From contig NZ_CP026029.1 in assembly GCF_023520895.1 (NCBI RefSeq), positions 868,001 through 932,000 of the forward strand: a DNA stretch of 64,000 nt, written 5' to 3'. The translations under genes were made by a program, and so were the position numbers. The notes below the pieces were generated by a model. The model did no database searches, had not been told where the DNA came from, and worked only from the letters and a program-made list of their open reading frames with translations. The DNA comes from Paenibacillus sp. PK3_47. GTDB taxonomy: Bacteria > Bacillota > Bacilli > Paenibacillales > Paenibacillaceae. The first letter of the stretch is position 1. The number at the start of each line of letters is the position of its first letter. Positions 1 to 8,734 of this stretch are shown in pieces.

Positions 1-9
1 TTTAAACAT
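1..9 (-). CDS. Start of a gene running off the left edge
   Basis: Only the first three codons (Met-Phe-Lys) lie inside the window. The call rests on a strong ribosome binding site on the minus strand (AAGGAGGA, around 17-24) placed 7 bases before an ATG at 7-9. About 190 bases without another gene lie upstream and could hold its promoter. Nothing can be said about the product. Confidence 0.4.
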
Positions 10-200
10 TTTCTTTTCCTCCTTAGTATTATGTTGGAAATATTTCCTTCTTTTATATTACTATCATAAATAATTACATACAAGTACTTATACCCGATCG
101 TATCATTTCCCTGCTTCATTGTATCTACAAAGCACATTATTGTTTTTCGTGATAAGATTTAAGCAATTCGCGATAAAGAAAGAAATGGGTTGGGCGCAGG

Positions 201-2255
201 CTAATCCCTCAACAAATTCCTCTTAAAACTTATATAAGTCGTAAAAAAGTAAGCAGTATAGATAACAACAACGAGGAAGAGCGCAACCATAAGATTCATT
301 ACAAACACTCCGCTGCCTACAAAGGCCCGGATCTCGTTAACATTCCCCAGGCTGAACAGATAGAGCAAAACTATGAAACTGAAAAATCCTGTGAATAAAG
401 GAATACCGAAATATATACCGATCTGTTTAAATACAAGCCTGCTGATGCTTTCGTAATCGACGCCCAGCTTTTGCAGGATCATATATCTTTTCTTGTGCTC
501 CAGAGAATCCGAGAGCTGCTGGAGAGCAAGCAGTGTCAGACAAATAATCAACAGAATGGTACCCAGATAAAGTCCGATGATGTTGATCAGGAGTGACGCT
601 ATTGTTGCATTATTCATCTGTTCTGTCCCCGTTCTTACTACGATGAAGTCTTTAAATTCCGGATCATTCTCGTATTTCGCATAAAGTGCAGCATATTCGT
701 CCCTGAACCACTGTTCTGCATAAGCACTAAGCCCTTCTGCGAATTCGTAGCTCATCTCTCTGGACGTGTTGGCATAGAAATTGGTAGTGGCCGTTATTAA
801 TGTTTCGGATGCAGCATCGGGTATAACTATTAAATAATCCGTGTAGAAATTAAAGATGGACTCTCCAAGACTCTCCTTGTAAAAGGGCTCACTGCTTAAA
901 TGATAGGAGCTGTCCCCAATCGAAAGTGCAGACATATGTTTTAACGCCGTCCGGATTCCCGATTCAGGAACCGTCTGATCCCACTGTGTCGTGAATTCAT
1001 TCTCCCCTAGTGCAATCTCTTCATAGCCGGCCATTGTTCTCAGTTGGTTCAGATCACTCAGGGATACAGCCAGTACAGGGAACTCTCCGCGCCGCCGTTT
1101 AAAGAAATCCTGTTCGTTCACGAACTTTAGTTCAAACTCAGCCGACTCTTTAATCCCAAAACCGCTATCCGCAATATAATCTTTTACTTTCTGGTAATGA
1201 ATCACGGGCAAATCATTGATTTCAGCAATGGAGTTATAGACATTATTTATTTGAATGTCGTAAACACTCCGGTATTCGAGATACCCTTTAGCCCACTGCG
1301 AGGCAACAGGACCGAACACAAAACTGACAATAGCCCCCAGAAGAGTTAAGGTTATGGTTGCCAGCATAAAGGATGTGGTTGAAATTTTTGAGAGCAGGCT
1401 GCCGATCAGGAATATATTCGTTTTTTTGTATTTCCAATGGACACTTTTTTGTTTGACCAGAACCAGCAGATACCCGAGCGAAAAGAATAATCCGTAGACT
1501 CCGGCAATCAGGAACAGAATAAATAAAAACAGCGTCTGATTTTTAACCGACACGTCGACCGAAGCCAGCGGCTGGATGTTCAAATATCTTTTTATGAAGG
1601 CCGCAGCGGCAGCAAAACAGGCCATACTGACGGCTGCAACTGTCAAGTAAAACCATTTCCCTCTGGTAAACTGAATCTCCGTCTTTTTGTCATCATTCAG
1701 CATATCGATAAGCTTCAGCTTTCTTAACTGCCGGACATTCAACAGCCCGATGATGATAAAAATAAGCAAAAAAAATAATACCGTCTGCAGCATAGTATCC
1801 GGGTATAACCGCAACTGGAGGGTAATATCGCTTTGAAGAGCAGCCAGTATCAATGAAGTCAGCACCTGTGAAAATAAAGTTCCGCACAAAATCCCGATAA
1901 CCATAGAGACAGACAGCACGACCAGCGTTTCGATAAAAAATAAAAAGGCGACTCTGGTTTGCTCCATTCCGAGCAGGACATAGGTGGCAAATTCCCGTTT
2001 GCGCCTCTTAATCATATATTTGTTAACCTGGTATACGAGAAAAATCAGGACTGCCGAGACCAGATACGTACCATATCTTAAATAAGTGTACAGCTGCTCG
2101 AAATTGTATTCGGCCAGCGTGATGATCTGGTAGTGAGAGCTTGAGACCGAGAGAAATGCATAGAACAGGCTTATGCTGATCACAAGCGTCACAAAGTAAA
2201 TCAGATAATCCATCATAGACCGTCTGGCATTGCGGATTGATAGTTTAGTGTACAT
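201..2255 (-). CDS. bceB: BceB-type ABC transporter permease (FtsX family)
   Basis: This is the membrane subunit of a Bce-type peptide-antibiotic transporter, about 684 residues. It has one N-terminal membrane helix, a helix bundle, a large extracellular domain roughly at residues 320-520 and a C-terminal FtsX helix bundle, which is the 10-helix BceB plan. I start it at the ATG reading MYTKLSIRNARRS because this is the conserved family beginning; it lies inside the last codons of the ATPase gene (11-base overlap), implying translational coupling. In the family this subunit binds lipid II cycle antibiotics such as bacitracin or lantibiotics and also signals to the paired kinase. The drug cannot be read from sequence. 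Confidence 0.9.
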   Translation of the reverse strand: MYTKLSIRNARRSMMDYLIYFVTLVISISLFYAFLSVSSSHYQIITLAEYNFEQLYTYLRYGTYLVSAVLIFLVYQVNKYMIKRRKREFATYVLLGMEQTRVAFLFFIETLVVLSVSMVIGILCGTLFSQVLTSLILAALQSDITLQLRLYPDTMLQTVLFFLLIFIIIGLLNVRQLRKLKLIDMLNDDKKTEIQFTRGKWFYLTVAAVSMACFAAAAAFIKRYLNIQPLASVDVSVKNQTLFLFILFLIAGVYGLFFSLGYLLVLVKQKSVHWKYKKTNIFLIGSLLSKISTTSFMLATITLTLLGAIVSFVFGPVASQWAKGYLEYRSVYDIQINNVYNSIAEINDLPVIHYQKVKDYIADSGFGIKESAEFELKFVNEQDFFKRRRGEFPVLAVSLSDLNQLRTMAGYEEIALGENEFTTQWDQTVPESGIRTALKHMSALSIGDSSYHLSSEPFYKESLGESIFNFYTDYLIVIPDAASETLITATTNFYANTSREMSYEFAEGLSAYAEQWFRDEYAALYAKYENDPEFKDFIVVRTGTEQMNNATIASLLINIIGLYLGTILLIICLTLLALQQLSDSLEHKKRYMILQKLGVDYESISRLVFKQIGIYFGIPLFTGFFSFIVLLYLFSLGNVNEIRAFVGSGVFVMNLMVALFLVVVIYTAYFFTTYISFKRNLLRD

Positions 2256-3015
2256 GGGTGGTAATCTCGCCTCCAAGCAGGGCAATCGTATCCAATATCC
2301 TGCTGAAAAAAACCTTACGCGGTTGTTCTCCTCTGATCATTTCCGTAAAAAGCTTTCCGTCCTTGATGAACAATATCCGGCTGCAATAGCTTGCCGCGTA
2401 GGGATCATGGGTAACCATCAGAATGGTGGCCTTCAGCTGCCGGTTCAAATCGGATAGGGTCTCCAGCAGAATCTGCGAGGATTTGGAATCCAGCGCCCCT
2501 GTCGGTTCATCCGCCAATATCAGCTTGGGCGAGGTCACTAACGCCCTTGCACATGCTGTACGCTGCTTTTGTCCCCCGGAAATTTCATAAGGATATTTGT
2601 CTACAAGCTCGCTGATCCCAAGCCGTTTGGCCATCTGCTGAACCCGTTCGTCGATTTCCGTATCCTTATATTGGTTAATGGTCAGCGCAAGTGCGATATT
2701 CTCTCCGATTGTCAGCGTGTCCAGCAGATTGAAATCCTGAAAGACAAAGCCCAGATTTTCACGTCTGAACTGTGCCATTCTTTTGGGAGGGATCTCCGTT
2801 AAATCCTGACTATCCAGATAAATATGTCCCGCACTCACTTCATCGATCGTTGCAATCATATTCAGTAAAGTCGTCTTCCCCGAACCCGAAGGCCCCATGA
2901 CTCCGATAAATTCACCTTCATGTACTGTAAAACTGATGTCATCGAGGGCTTTGGTTACACTGGTCTTGCCCCCGTAGTACTTCTCGATGTTCACGACTTC
3001 CAGAATCGGTTTCAT
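2245..3015 (-). CDS. bceA: BceA-type ABC transporter ATPase
   Basis: A 256-residue ABC ATPase with Walker A GPSGSGKTT (residues 41-49), Q-loop VFQDFNLL (about 91-98), signature ISGGQKQR (145-152) and Walker B LILADEP (165-171). All catalytic motifs are intact. It overlaps the permease gene by 11 bases and is preceded by GAGGTGAGAGGGA before the ATG. A 94-base gap separates it from the kinase gene upstream; that gap contains inverted repeats that could be the response-regulator target, as is usual for Bce modules. It powers the neighbouring permease in peptide-antibiotic resistance. Confidence 0.93.
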   Translation of the reverse strand: MKPILEVVNIEKYYGGKTSVTKALDDISFTVHEGEFIGVMGPSGSGKTTLLNMIATIDEVSAGHIYLDSQDLTEIPPKRMAQFRRENLGFVFQDFNLLDTLTIGENIALALTINQYKDTEIDERVQQMAKRLGISELVDKYPYEISGGQKQRTACARALVTSPKLILADEPTGALDSKSSQILLETLSDLNRQLKATILMVTHDPYAASYCSRILFIKDGKLFTEMIRGEQPRKVFFSRILDTIALLGGEITTHVH

Positions 3016-3068
3016 TCCCTCTCACCTCGAGATTAAGTATAGACTTCAAGCTCAACCCGTTGTATCAA

Positions 3069-3100
3069 GTAAGCTTACGTGAAACTTACAGTTCTGTAAG
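3069..3100. promoter_or_regulatory. Candidate response-regulator binding site before bceA
   Basis: Two inverted repeats lie side by side: GTAAGCTTAC (3069-3078) and CTTACAGTTCTGTAAG (3085-3100), both built on the half-site GTAAG/CTTAC. They sit in the only real gap of the module, directly upstream of the ATPase gene, where BceR-type regulators bind in known systems. The role is inferred from position and symmetry. Confidence 0.45.
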
Positions 3101-3109
3101 ATAACTGCT

Positions 3110-4120
3110 TCACATGATGTTAAAGCTTCCTTTCGGGAAAAACAGCGAGACCTGCGTATACAAGCCTTCCTCGGATTCTATTTCAAGAATCAGCCCGAGT
3201 TTCAGGCTCAGCTTCCGGCACAAATAAAGGCCAATCCCGGTGGAGCTCTCCAGCCGGCGCCCGTTGCTCCCGGTAAACCCTTTTTCAAATACCCGAGGAA
3301 GCTCATGGGCCGCAATACCAACCCCATTGTCCGTAATCATCAGCTTTACACCATTCTGAACGTTTTCTGAAGTAACTGTAATCATCGCCTCAGAAGCTTT
3401 TTTATATTGGACCGCATTAATCAGCAGCTGAGTAATAATGAAAGACAGCCATTTCTTGTCGGTGTATACGTTTTTGTCCAAGCCATCCAGCTGAACCCTG
3501 ATTTTATTCTTGATGAACATCTGCTTGTGCTTCGTTAAGCATTCATGCACACAGGAGACCAGGGAGCATTCCCTGATCAGATAATCCTGTTCCACATGTT
3601 CACTGCGGGCGTAGAATAAAGCCTGATCCACATATTGCTCAAGTTGCTCCAGCTCGGACAGGATGTACCTGGTCACCTCGGATTTGTTATTCTCGGCGCT
3701 CAGCTTGATTGCGGATATGGGCGTTTTGATCTCATGCACCCACTGCTCAATGTATTCTTTGTATTCTTTACGGTTGTTTTTAATGAGTGTGATTTCTTCA
3801 AGCATGGATTTTTGGGCTGTTTTCATGAGGAGAAAGTAAGGCAGGGCAGTTGTATTGCGGGGACGGCCGATGACTTCGGCAATCAGGTATTTTTTATCCA
3901 GCTTAGCCGCCGTCTCTAACAGGAAATGATATTTTTTCGATAATTGTCTGTACCGGTAACCATAATAAACAAGCAGCAGAAATGCCCATACCAAAACAAG
4001 GTATAGAATTTCTTTAAGATCATTGCCGTCAGCCAGCAGAAAAAAAACCAGCATCCCCATTCCGCTAAGATTGAGGACTAAGGATAGCAGGTTATCGTAT
4101 AAGTACTCTTTTACAGTCAT
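3110..4120 (-). CDS. bceS: BceS-type sensor histidine kinase
   Basis: A 336-residue intramembrane-sensing kinase. Two helices near the N terminus (about residues 13-32 and 36-55) are separated by only a few residues, so there is no extracellular sensor; such kinases read their cognate transporter. The phospho-acceptor is His129 in HEIKTPISA, and the ATPase part has DNGVGI and a GIGLYL box. The last bases of the regulator gene overlap its start (ATGA-type overlap), so the two are co-translated. It phosphorylates the response regulator at 4117-4785 and probably drives the downstream ABC genes. Confidence 0.92.
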   Translation of the reverse strand: MTVKEYLYDNLLSLVLNLSGMGMLVFFLLADGNDLKEILYLVLVWAFLLLVYYGYRYRQLSKKYHFLLETAAKLDKKYLIAEVIGRPRNTTALPYFLLMKTAQKSMLEEITLIKNNRKEYKEYIEQWVHEIKTPISAIKLSAENNKSEVTRYILSELEQLEQYVDQALFYARSEHVEQDYLIRECSLVSCVHECLTKHKQMFIKNKIRVQLDGLDKNVYTDKKWLSFIITQLLINAVQYKKASEAMITVTSENVQNGVKLMITDNGVGIAAHELPRVFEKGFTGSNGRRLESSTGIGLYLCRKLSLKLGLILEIESEEGLYTQVSLFFPKGSFNIM

Positions 4121-4785
4121 ATCAGGTAACCCTGCCCGCGTTTGGTATGGATAAATTGTTCCACGCCAAGCTCTCCGAGCTTCCCCCGGATTCTGGTTAT
4201 ATTGACACTCAGCGTATTATCATCTACAAAAGCCTCGCTATCCCATAAAAACTCAACGAGGTCGTTCCGCCCGACGATCTTTCCTTTGTTCTGCATCAGA
4301 TAATGCATAATCTTCAATTCATTCCGGGAAAGCTCCGCACGTCTGGCGTTGTACTCTACGCAGCTTGACAGAAGATGCAGCTTCACCCCTTTATGTTCAA
4401 ACACATCCACAGTGGTTTCCGGATAGGCTCTTTTCAGCAGAGAAGCCACTCTCGCCATCAATACGGCCGTATTATACGGTTTCGTCACAAAATCATCCCC
4501 GCCAAGGGTGATGCTCATCAGTTCATCGAGGTCGGTATTGCGGCTCGTCACAAAAATAACCGGTACGGCCGAATGCGTACGGATCTGGCTGCATAGCTGA
4601 AAACCGTCGATGCCGGGCAAATTAATATCCAGCAGAATCAGATGCGGTCTGGTTTCCTCCACGAGCTTGGCGGCATTCTGGAAGTCTGTAACTTCTATGG
4701 CCTCATATCCGCTTTTACAAAGGAGACTGGCCAGCTCTTTACGAATAGATGAATTATCTTCGATTACCATAATGGAATATTTCAA
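4117..4785 (-). CDS. bceR: BceR-type response regulator (OmpR family)
   Basis: A 222-residue regulator with an N-terminal receiver (acidic pair ED at 9-10, phospho-acceptor Asp53 in LLDINLPG, Lys in TKPY) and a C-terminal winged-helix DNA-binding domain ending in RGQGYLI. It is first in a tight kinase-regulator pair and is followed by the BceAB transporter genes, the standard Bce arrangement. The likely target is the repeat-rich gap at 3016-3109. Its own promoter must lie in the AT-rich 4786-4910 stretch, where I see no convincing -35/-10 pair. Confidence 0.92.
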   Translation of the reverse strand: MKYSIMVIEDNSSIRKELASLLCKSGYEAIEVTDFQNAAKLVEETRPHLILLDINLPGIDGFQLCSQIRTHSAVPVIFVTSRNTDLDELMSITLGGDDFVTKPYNTAVLMARVASLLKRAYPETTVDVFEHKGVKLHLLSSCVEYNARRAELSRNELKIMHYLMQNKGKIVGRNDLVEFLWDSEAFVDDNTLSVNITRIRGKLGELGVEQFIHTKRGQGYLI

Positions 4786-4910
4786 GATTCATCGCACCAC
4801 ATTTCATAATTTTTACTAAAAATATTTTATTTGTTAACCCATCATTTTAATTCTAGTCTCCTCTAAACTAATTTTCAAGACATTCCATAGTCTATCCGCT
4901 GCTCCCGCGA

Positions 4911-4966
4911 CAATATAAAAATCCCCTTCAAGCCCACTCCTTTCCGAGTGTCTGCTTAAAGGGGAT
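4911..4966 (-). terminator. Terminator after the GH3 gene
   Basis: An inverted repeat with arms at 4921-4933 and 4954-4966 (one mismatch in 13) is followed on the minus strand by TTTTATATT. It lies just past the GH3 stop codon and ends the EIIC-GH3 transcript. Confidence 0.8.
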
Positions 4967-5000
4967 CCTACTAATTTCTCCAAATACTTATAAGTGCGCC

Positions 5001-7274
5001 TTATCTGTTTCTAGTCTGCTCAACCCGTGCGATAAGCTCCTGGATAATTTCATCCGGCGAACGTTCGTTCATCCAGGTCTGGCCGTACATCTGGAACAAT
5101 TTGATCATAGGGAAATCCCCCCAGAATCCGACGAACTCCCCATTAAGATATACTTTGTCAGTGACATGCTCATTCATCTCATTCAGGCACTCCTGAAGCA
5201 CGGCTTTGGCAGCAGGATCACTCACCCATTCGCTGAAGAGGCTGAATTTATGGAACGTAATTTCTTCCTTCCCGAAATCGCAATGCAGCCTTCCGGTAAT
5301 CCGGATGTCCTTGGACGAGCTGCCCAGCATAATTTGGAAATATCCCGTGTCGGCCACCCAGCGGTTATACTTGGTATCGAAGTAGGCAAAATCCCGCTCT
5401 TCCAGCTCAAAGACGATTTTTTGCGTTTCACCCGGATCAAGCTCCACTTTGGCAAAAGCCTTCAGCTCCTTCTCCGGACGGGTATATTTGCACTCTTCAT
5501 CGTGTACATACAGCTGGACGACTTCTTTTCCTCTCCGGTTACCTGTGTTGGACAGCTGCAGAGACACTGTGACTCCCGCTCTGTGCTGCACCAGTTCCAG
5601 GTCTGTATAGGCAAATGAAGTGTAGGACAAGCCATGGCCGAATGGAAACTGCGGAGCCAGCTCTTTGCGGTCGTAATACCGGTAACCCACGAACAGCCCT
5701 TCGCGGTAATACAGCTTGCCGTTTTCGCCCCGGATCCGCATATGCGCCGGATTATCCGACAGCTTCACAGGAAAGGTCTCCGACAGTTTGCCCGACGGAT
5801 TGGTGTAGCCGAACAATACCTCCGCTACCGCTCTGCCCATGCCTTGGCCTGACAGCCAGGAATGAATAACGGCAGGAACATGCTGGACCCATGGACGCAT
5901 GACGAGCGCGGCGCCGCTGCTGGTCACCACAATGCACTTGGGCTGAACGGCTGCAACCGCCTGAATCAGCTTCACTTGATGTTCCGGAAGCTCAATGCCT
6001 TTCAGGTCGTGCATTTCCGATTCGGCATATTCCGGCTGGCCTACGAACAGCACGGCCACATCGGAGTTCTTGGCCAGCGTTACACTTTCCTCAATAAGAG
6101 CTTCATCCACACCATCATCTTCCGGGTATCCGGCCGCATATTTCACCTTAGCTGAGGTGCCTGCCAGCTCATTGATTTCATCCAAAGGAATATCGACTCT
6201 TGTAGGGGTAACCTTCGCACTGCCGGCCCCCTGAATTCTCGGCTTTTTCGCAAACCGCCCGATGACGGCAATGGACACAGCGGTTTCCGGCCGCAGCGGG
6301 AGAATCGCGTTATCATTTTTCAGGAGCACGATGCTTTCGGCCGCCGCTTTGCGGGCAAGCGCATGATAATCCGCATTGCTGCCTGCAGCCGTATCCTTGT
6401 TCCCCGTAACGCGTTCCACCAGCTTCAAAATGCGGCTTACGCTGAGATCCAGCTGTTCTTCAGAAAGTGTTCCTTCCTGCACTGCTCGGGCAATTGCTTT
6501 GGCATTATAATGGGCAGGGCCCGGCATCTCAAGATCCAGTCCGGCCTTTAGACCGCGTATCCGGTCATTGACCGCTGTCCAGTCGGACAGAACCACCCCG
6601 TTATATCCCCACTCTTCCCGCAAAATGTCATTCAGCAAGTGTTCGTTCTCGCTGGTATACGATCCATTCAGCAGGTTATAGGAGCACATAACGGTCCAGG
6701 GATCGGATTTTTTGATGATCCGTTCAAAGGCGGTCAAGTAAATTTCGCGCAACGTCCGCTCATCAATTTCCGAGCTGGTAACCATTTTCTCAAACTCCTG
6801 GTTGTTGCCCGCAAAGTGCTTGACTGAAGCGCCGACACCTTCACTTTGGATCCCGTTAATGAACGCGGCGCCAAGTTCGCCTGTCAGAATAGGGTCTTCG
6901 GAATAATATTCAAAGTTTCTTCCGCCAAGCGGTGTCCGCTTCATATTAACCCCCGGACCTAGCAGCAGTTCAACATCCATCGCCTTGGACTCACGGCCCA
7001 GCGCCACGCCCACCTCCTGCAGCAATCCGGTGTTCCAAGACGAGCCGATTGCAGAACCTGTAGGATAACAGGTTGCCGGAACGTTCTCCGTTGTAATGCC
7101 CATCTCTTCATTACTGTTCGTCTTGCGTATGCCGTTAGTACCGTCATACATATGAACGGGCGGGATATTTAACCGCTCGATTCCTTTGGTCATCCACATA
7201 TTCAGTCCCGCACACAGCGAGGCTTTTTCGGTAAGTGTCAGTTCCTTGAGCAATTCTTCAGGTGATTTATTCAT
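5001..7274 (-). CDS. GH3 family beta-glucosidase, cytoplasmic
   Basis: A 757-residue glycoside hydrolase of family 3: N-terminal barrel with the nucleophile motif VVLSDWTAV (Asp near residue 230), the KHFAGNNQE substrate-binding region, a C-terminal alpha/beta sandwich and a fibronectin-III-like tail. There is no signal peptide. The family removes terminal beta-linked glucose or xylose from oligosaccharides by a retaining mechanism; the exact substrate cannot be read from sequence. It lies 24 bases after the EIIC gene and shares its transcript. Odd point: a GH3 enzyme normally acts on unphosphorylated sugars, whereas a PTS would deliver phosphorylated ones. Confidence 0.92.
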   Translation of the reverse strand: MNKSPEELLKELTLTEKASLCAGLNMWMTKGIERLNIPPVHMYDGTNGIRKTNSNEEMGITTENVPATCYPTGSAIGSSWNTGLLQEVGVALGRESKAMDVELLLGPGVNMKRTPLGGRNFEYYSEDPILTGELGAAFINGIQSEGVGASVKHFAGNNQEFEKMVTSSEIDERTLREIYLTAFERIIKKSDPWTVMCSYNLLNGSYTSENEHLLNDILREEWGYNGVVLSDWTAVNDRIRGLKAGLDLEMPGPAHYNAKAIARAVQEGTLSEEQLDLSVSRILKLVERVTGNKDTAAGSNADYHALARKAAAESIVLLKNDNAILPLRPETAVSIAVIGRFAKKPRIQGAGSAKVTPTRVDIPLDEINELAGTSAKVKYAAGYPEDDGVDEALIEESVTLAKNSDVAVLFVGQPEYAESEMHDLKGIELPEHQVKLIQAVAAVQPKCIVVTSSGAALVMRPWVQHVPAVIHSWLSGQGMGRAVAEVLFGYTNPSGKLSETFPVKLSDNPAHMRIRGENGKLYYREGLFVGYRYYDRKELAPQFPFGHGLSYTSFAYTDLELVQHRAGVTVSLQLSNTGNRRGKEVVQLYVHDEECKYTRPEKELKAFAKVELDPGETQKIVFELEERDFAYFDTKYNRWVADTGYFQIMLGSSSKDIRITGRLHCDFGKEEITFHKFSLFSEWVSDPAAKAVLQECLNEMNEHVTDKVYLNGEFVGFWGDFPMIKLFQMYGQTWMNERSPDEIIQELIARVEQTRNR

Positions 7275-7298
7275 GCTGCTCCATCCTTTATCATCAGT

Positions 7299-8528
7299 TT
7301 AGTTTTCCTGTTCTTTTCTCAGCTCTTGGGCGTCGTACAATTTGAAGAACGGAAACCAGACAGCGAACACAATCAGCAGGACTACCGCCAGCAGAATCAG
7401 TCCGTTGAATCCGGCCATAAGGTAAGTCGACAGCCCGATCGGGGTATACCACAATTGGAAGATCTGGCTTGGAATCCGGACCAGCCCCATATCGAGGACT
7501 ATATACACGAGAATCGGCGTAATCAGTCCGTTAATCCACATCGGTACCATAAGCAGCGGATTGAAGGCAATCGGTGCCCCGTATACGACCGGCTCGTTAA
7601 TATTGAACAAGGACGGAAGGATCGTCGCTTTGCCGACAGACTTCAATTTTTTGGACCGGGCCAGCAGGAACCAGACGACTAACGGAAGCGTGGCTCCCAT
7701 CCCGCCGATTCCCAGCCAGCCCGAGAAAAAGGTCTCGAACGTGTTGATGTTAACCGGATCCTGCCCGGCTGCGACAAGAGCGGCATTTTCTTCAATGGCA
7801 GGTATCCATATGGCGTACCAGATCGGAGTCATCACCCATGGGCTTACGCCGAAGGAGTACAGCACTACGCCAATGAAGTTGAACAATACAAAACCGGTCA
7901 GACTCTGGCCCATGGCATTGATAGGCTCGAACACGTTTACAATCAGTGCAAAAATGTCAAAATGAAGCTGATACACCAGTACCCAGCCTGTAGTCAGGAT
8001 CAGGGCAATCGGTACGAGAAAATCGAACCAGTCCATAATGAACTCCGGAAGGGAAGAGCCCTTTTTAAAGAACGAAAATTTGTTGCAGATATTCATGACG
8101 AGAGCAACGAACACGCCCACCAGCAGTGCTGTAATCATCCCTGAAGGTCCAAACCGTTCCAGAATGAACTGGATGGTTCCGTCTTCATTAAGGGTCGGGT
8201 TAAGCAGCATCACGAAGAGCGATACCCCGCTCATACCCGCCAGCAGCTTGATTTTGTGGCGCTCTCTTTTTTCCATGACCGTATACGGCGTCAAAAAAGC
8301 AATAAACAACCCCAACAGCCCGAAGCTGAATGTCGTGATGGGTGTAAGATCCGGCATTCCGGGAATGAAATCCTTCAAAATTGAAATCAGTGTAATAATC
8401 GACCCGATAAAAATCATCGGAATGGCGACCATAATGGCCTCTTGAATAGAGGCAACCCAGAGATTATTCGTAAACGCCTCCAATCTAGGTGCAAACGATT
8501 CTGTCATCCACTTCATGAAACGCTTCAT
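7299..8528 (-). CDS. PTS EIIC component, lactose/cellobiose family
   Basis: A 409-residue membrane protein with the CelB-type EIIC fold: about ten hydrophobic helices and the conserved NINEPVVYGAPIAFNP region that forms part of the sugar site. It would carry a beta-glucoside or similar disaccharide across the membrane while an EIIB partner phosphorylates it. No EIIA or EIIB gene is in the window, so it must borrow partners encoded elsewhere. The gene is first of a two-gene unit with GH3 and starts after a terminator that separates it from the GH39 gene. Confidence 0.9.
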   Translation of the reverse strand: MKRFMKWMTESFAPRLEAFTNNLWVASIQEAIMVAIPMIFIGSIITLISILKDFIPGMPDLTPITTFSFGLLGLFIAFLTPYTVMEKRERHKIKLLAGMSGVSLFVMLLNPTLNEDGTIQFILERFGPSGMITALLVGVFVALVMNICNKFSFFKKGSSLPEFIMDWFDFLVPIALILTTGWVLVYQLHFDIFALIVNVFEPINAMGQSLTGFVLFNFIGVVLYSFGVSPWVMTPIWYAIWIPAIEENAALVAAGQDPVNINTFETFFSGWLGIGGMGATLPLVVWFLLARSKKLKSVGKATILPSLFNINEPVVYGAPIAFNPLLMVPMWINGLITPILVYIVLDMGLVRIPSQIFQLWYTPIGLSTYLMAGFNGLILLAVVLLIVFAVWFPFFKLYDAQELRKEQEN

Positions 8529-8676
8529 CTAAGTTCCCCCTGTCTTTCTCTTAACTGGTACAACCCTAGTATAGTATGTAATGATACCGTTTTCTTGTTG
8601 TAACTTGCCGCATCCGGGTTCGTATTTTGCCTACTTCCCGCCTGCTTTACTAGCTTGTCTGCTTACATCGAAAATA

Positions 8677-8713
8677 AACAACAAAAAACACCCCTTCACT
8701 GGCAAAGGGATGT
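8677..8713 (-). terminator. Terminator after the AraC-GH39 gene
   Basis: On the minus strand a hairpin with arms ACATCCCTTT and AAGGGGTGT (one G-T pair, short loop) is followed by TTTTTTGTTGTTT. It sits 22 bases past the GH39 stop codon and separates that gene from the EIIC unit. Confidence 0.85.
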
Positions 8714-8734
8714 CTAAACGATATATTTTCACAT

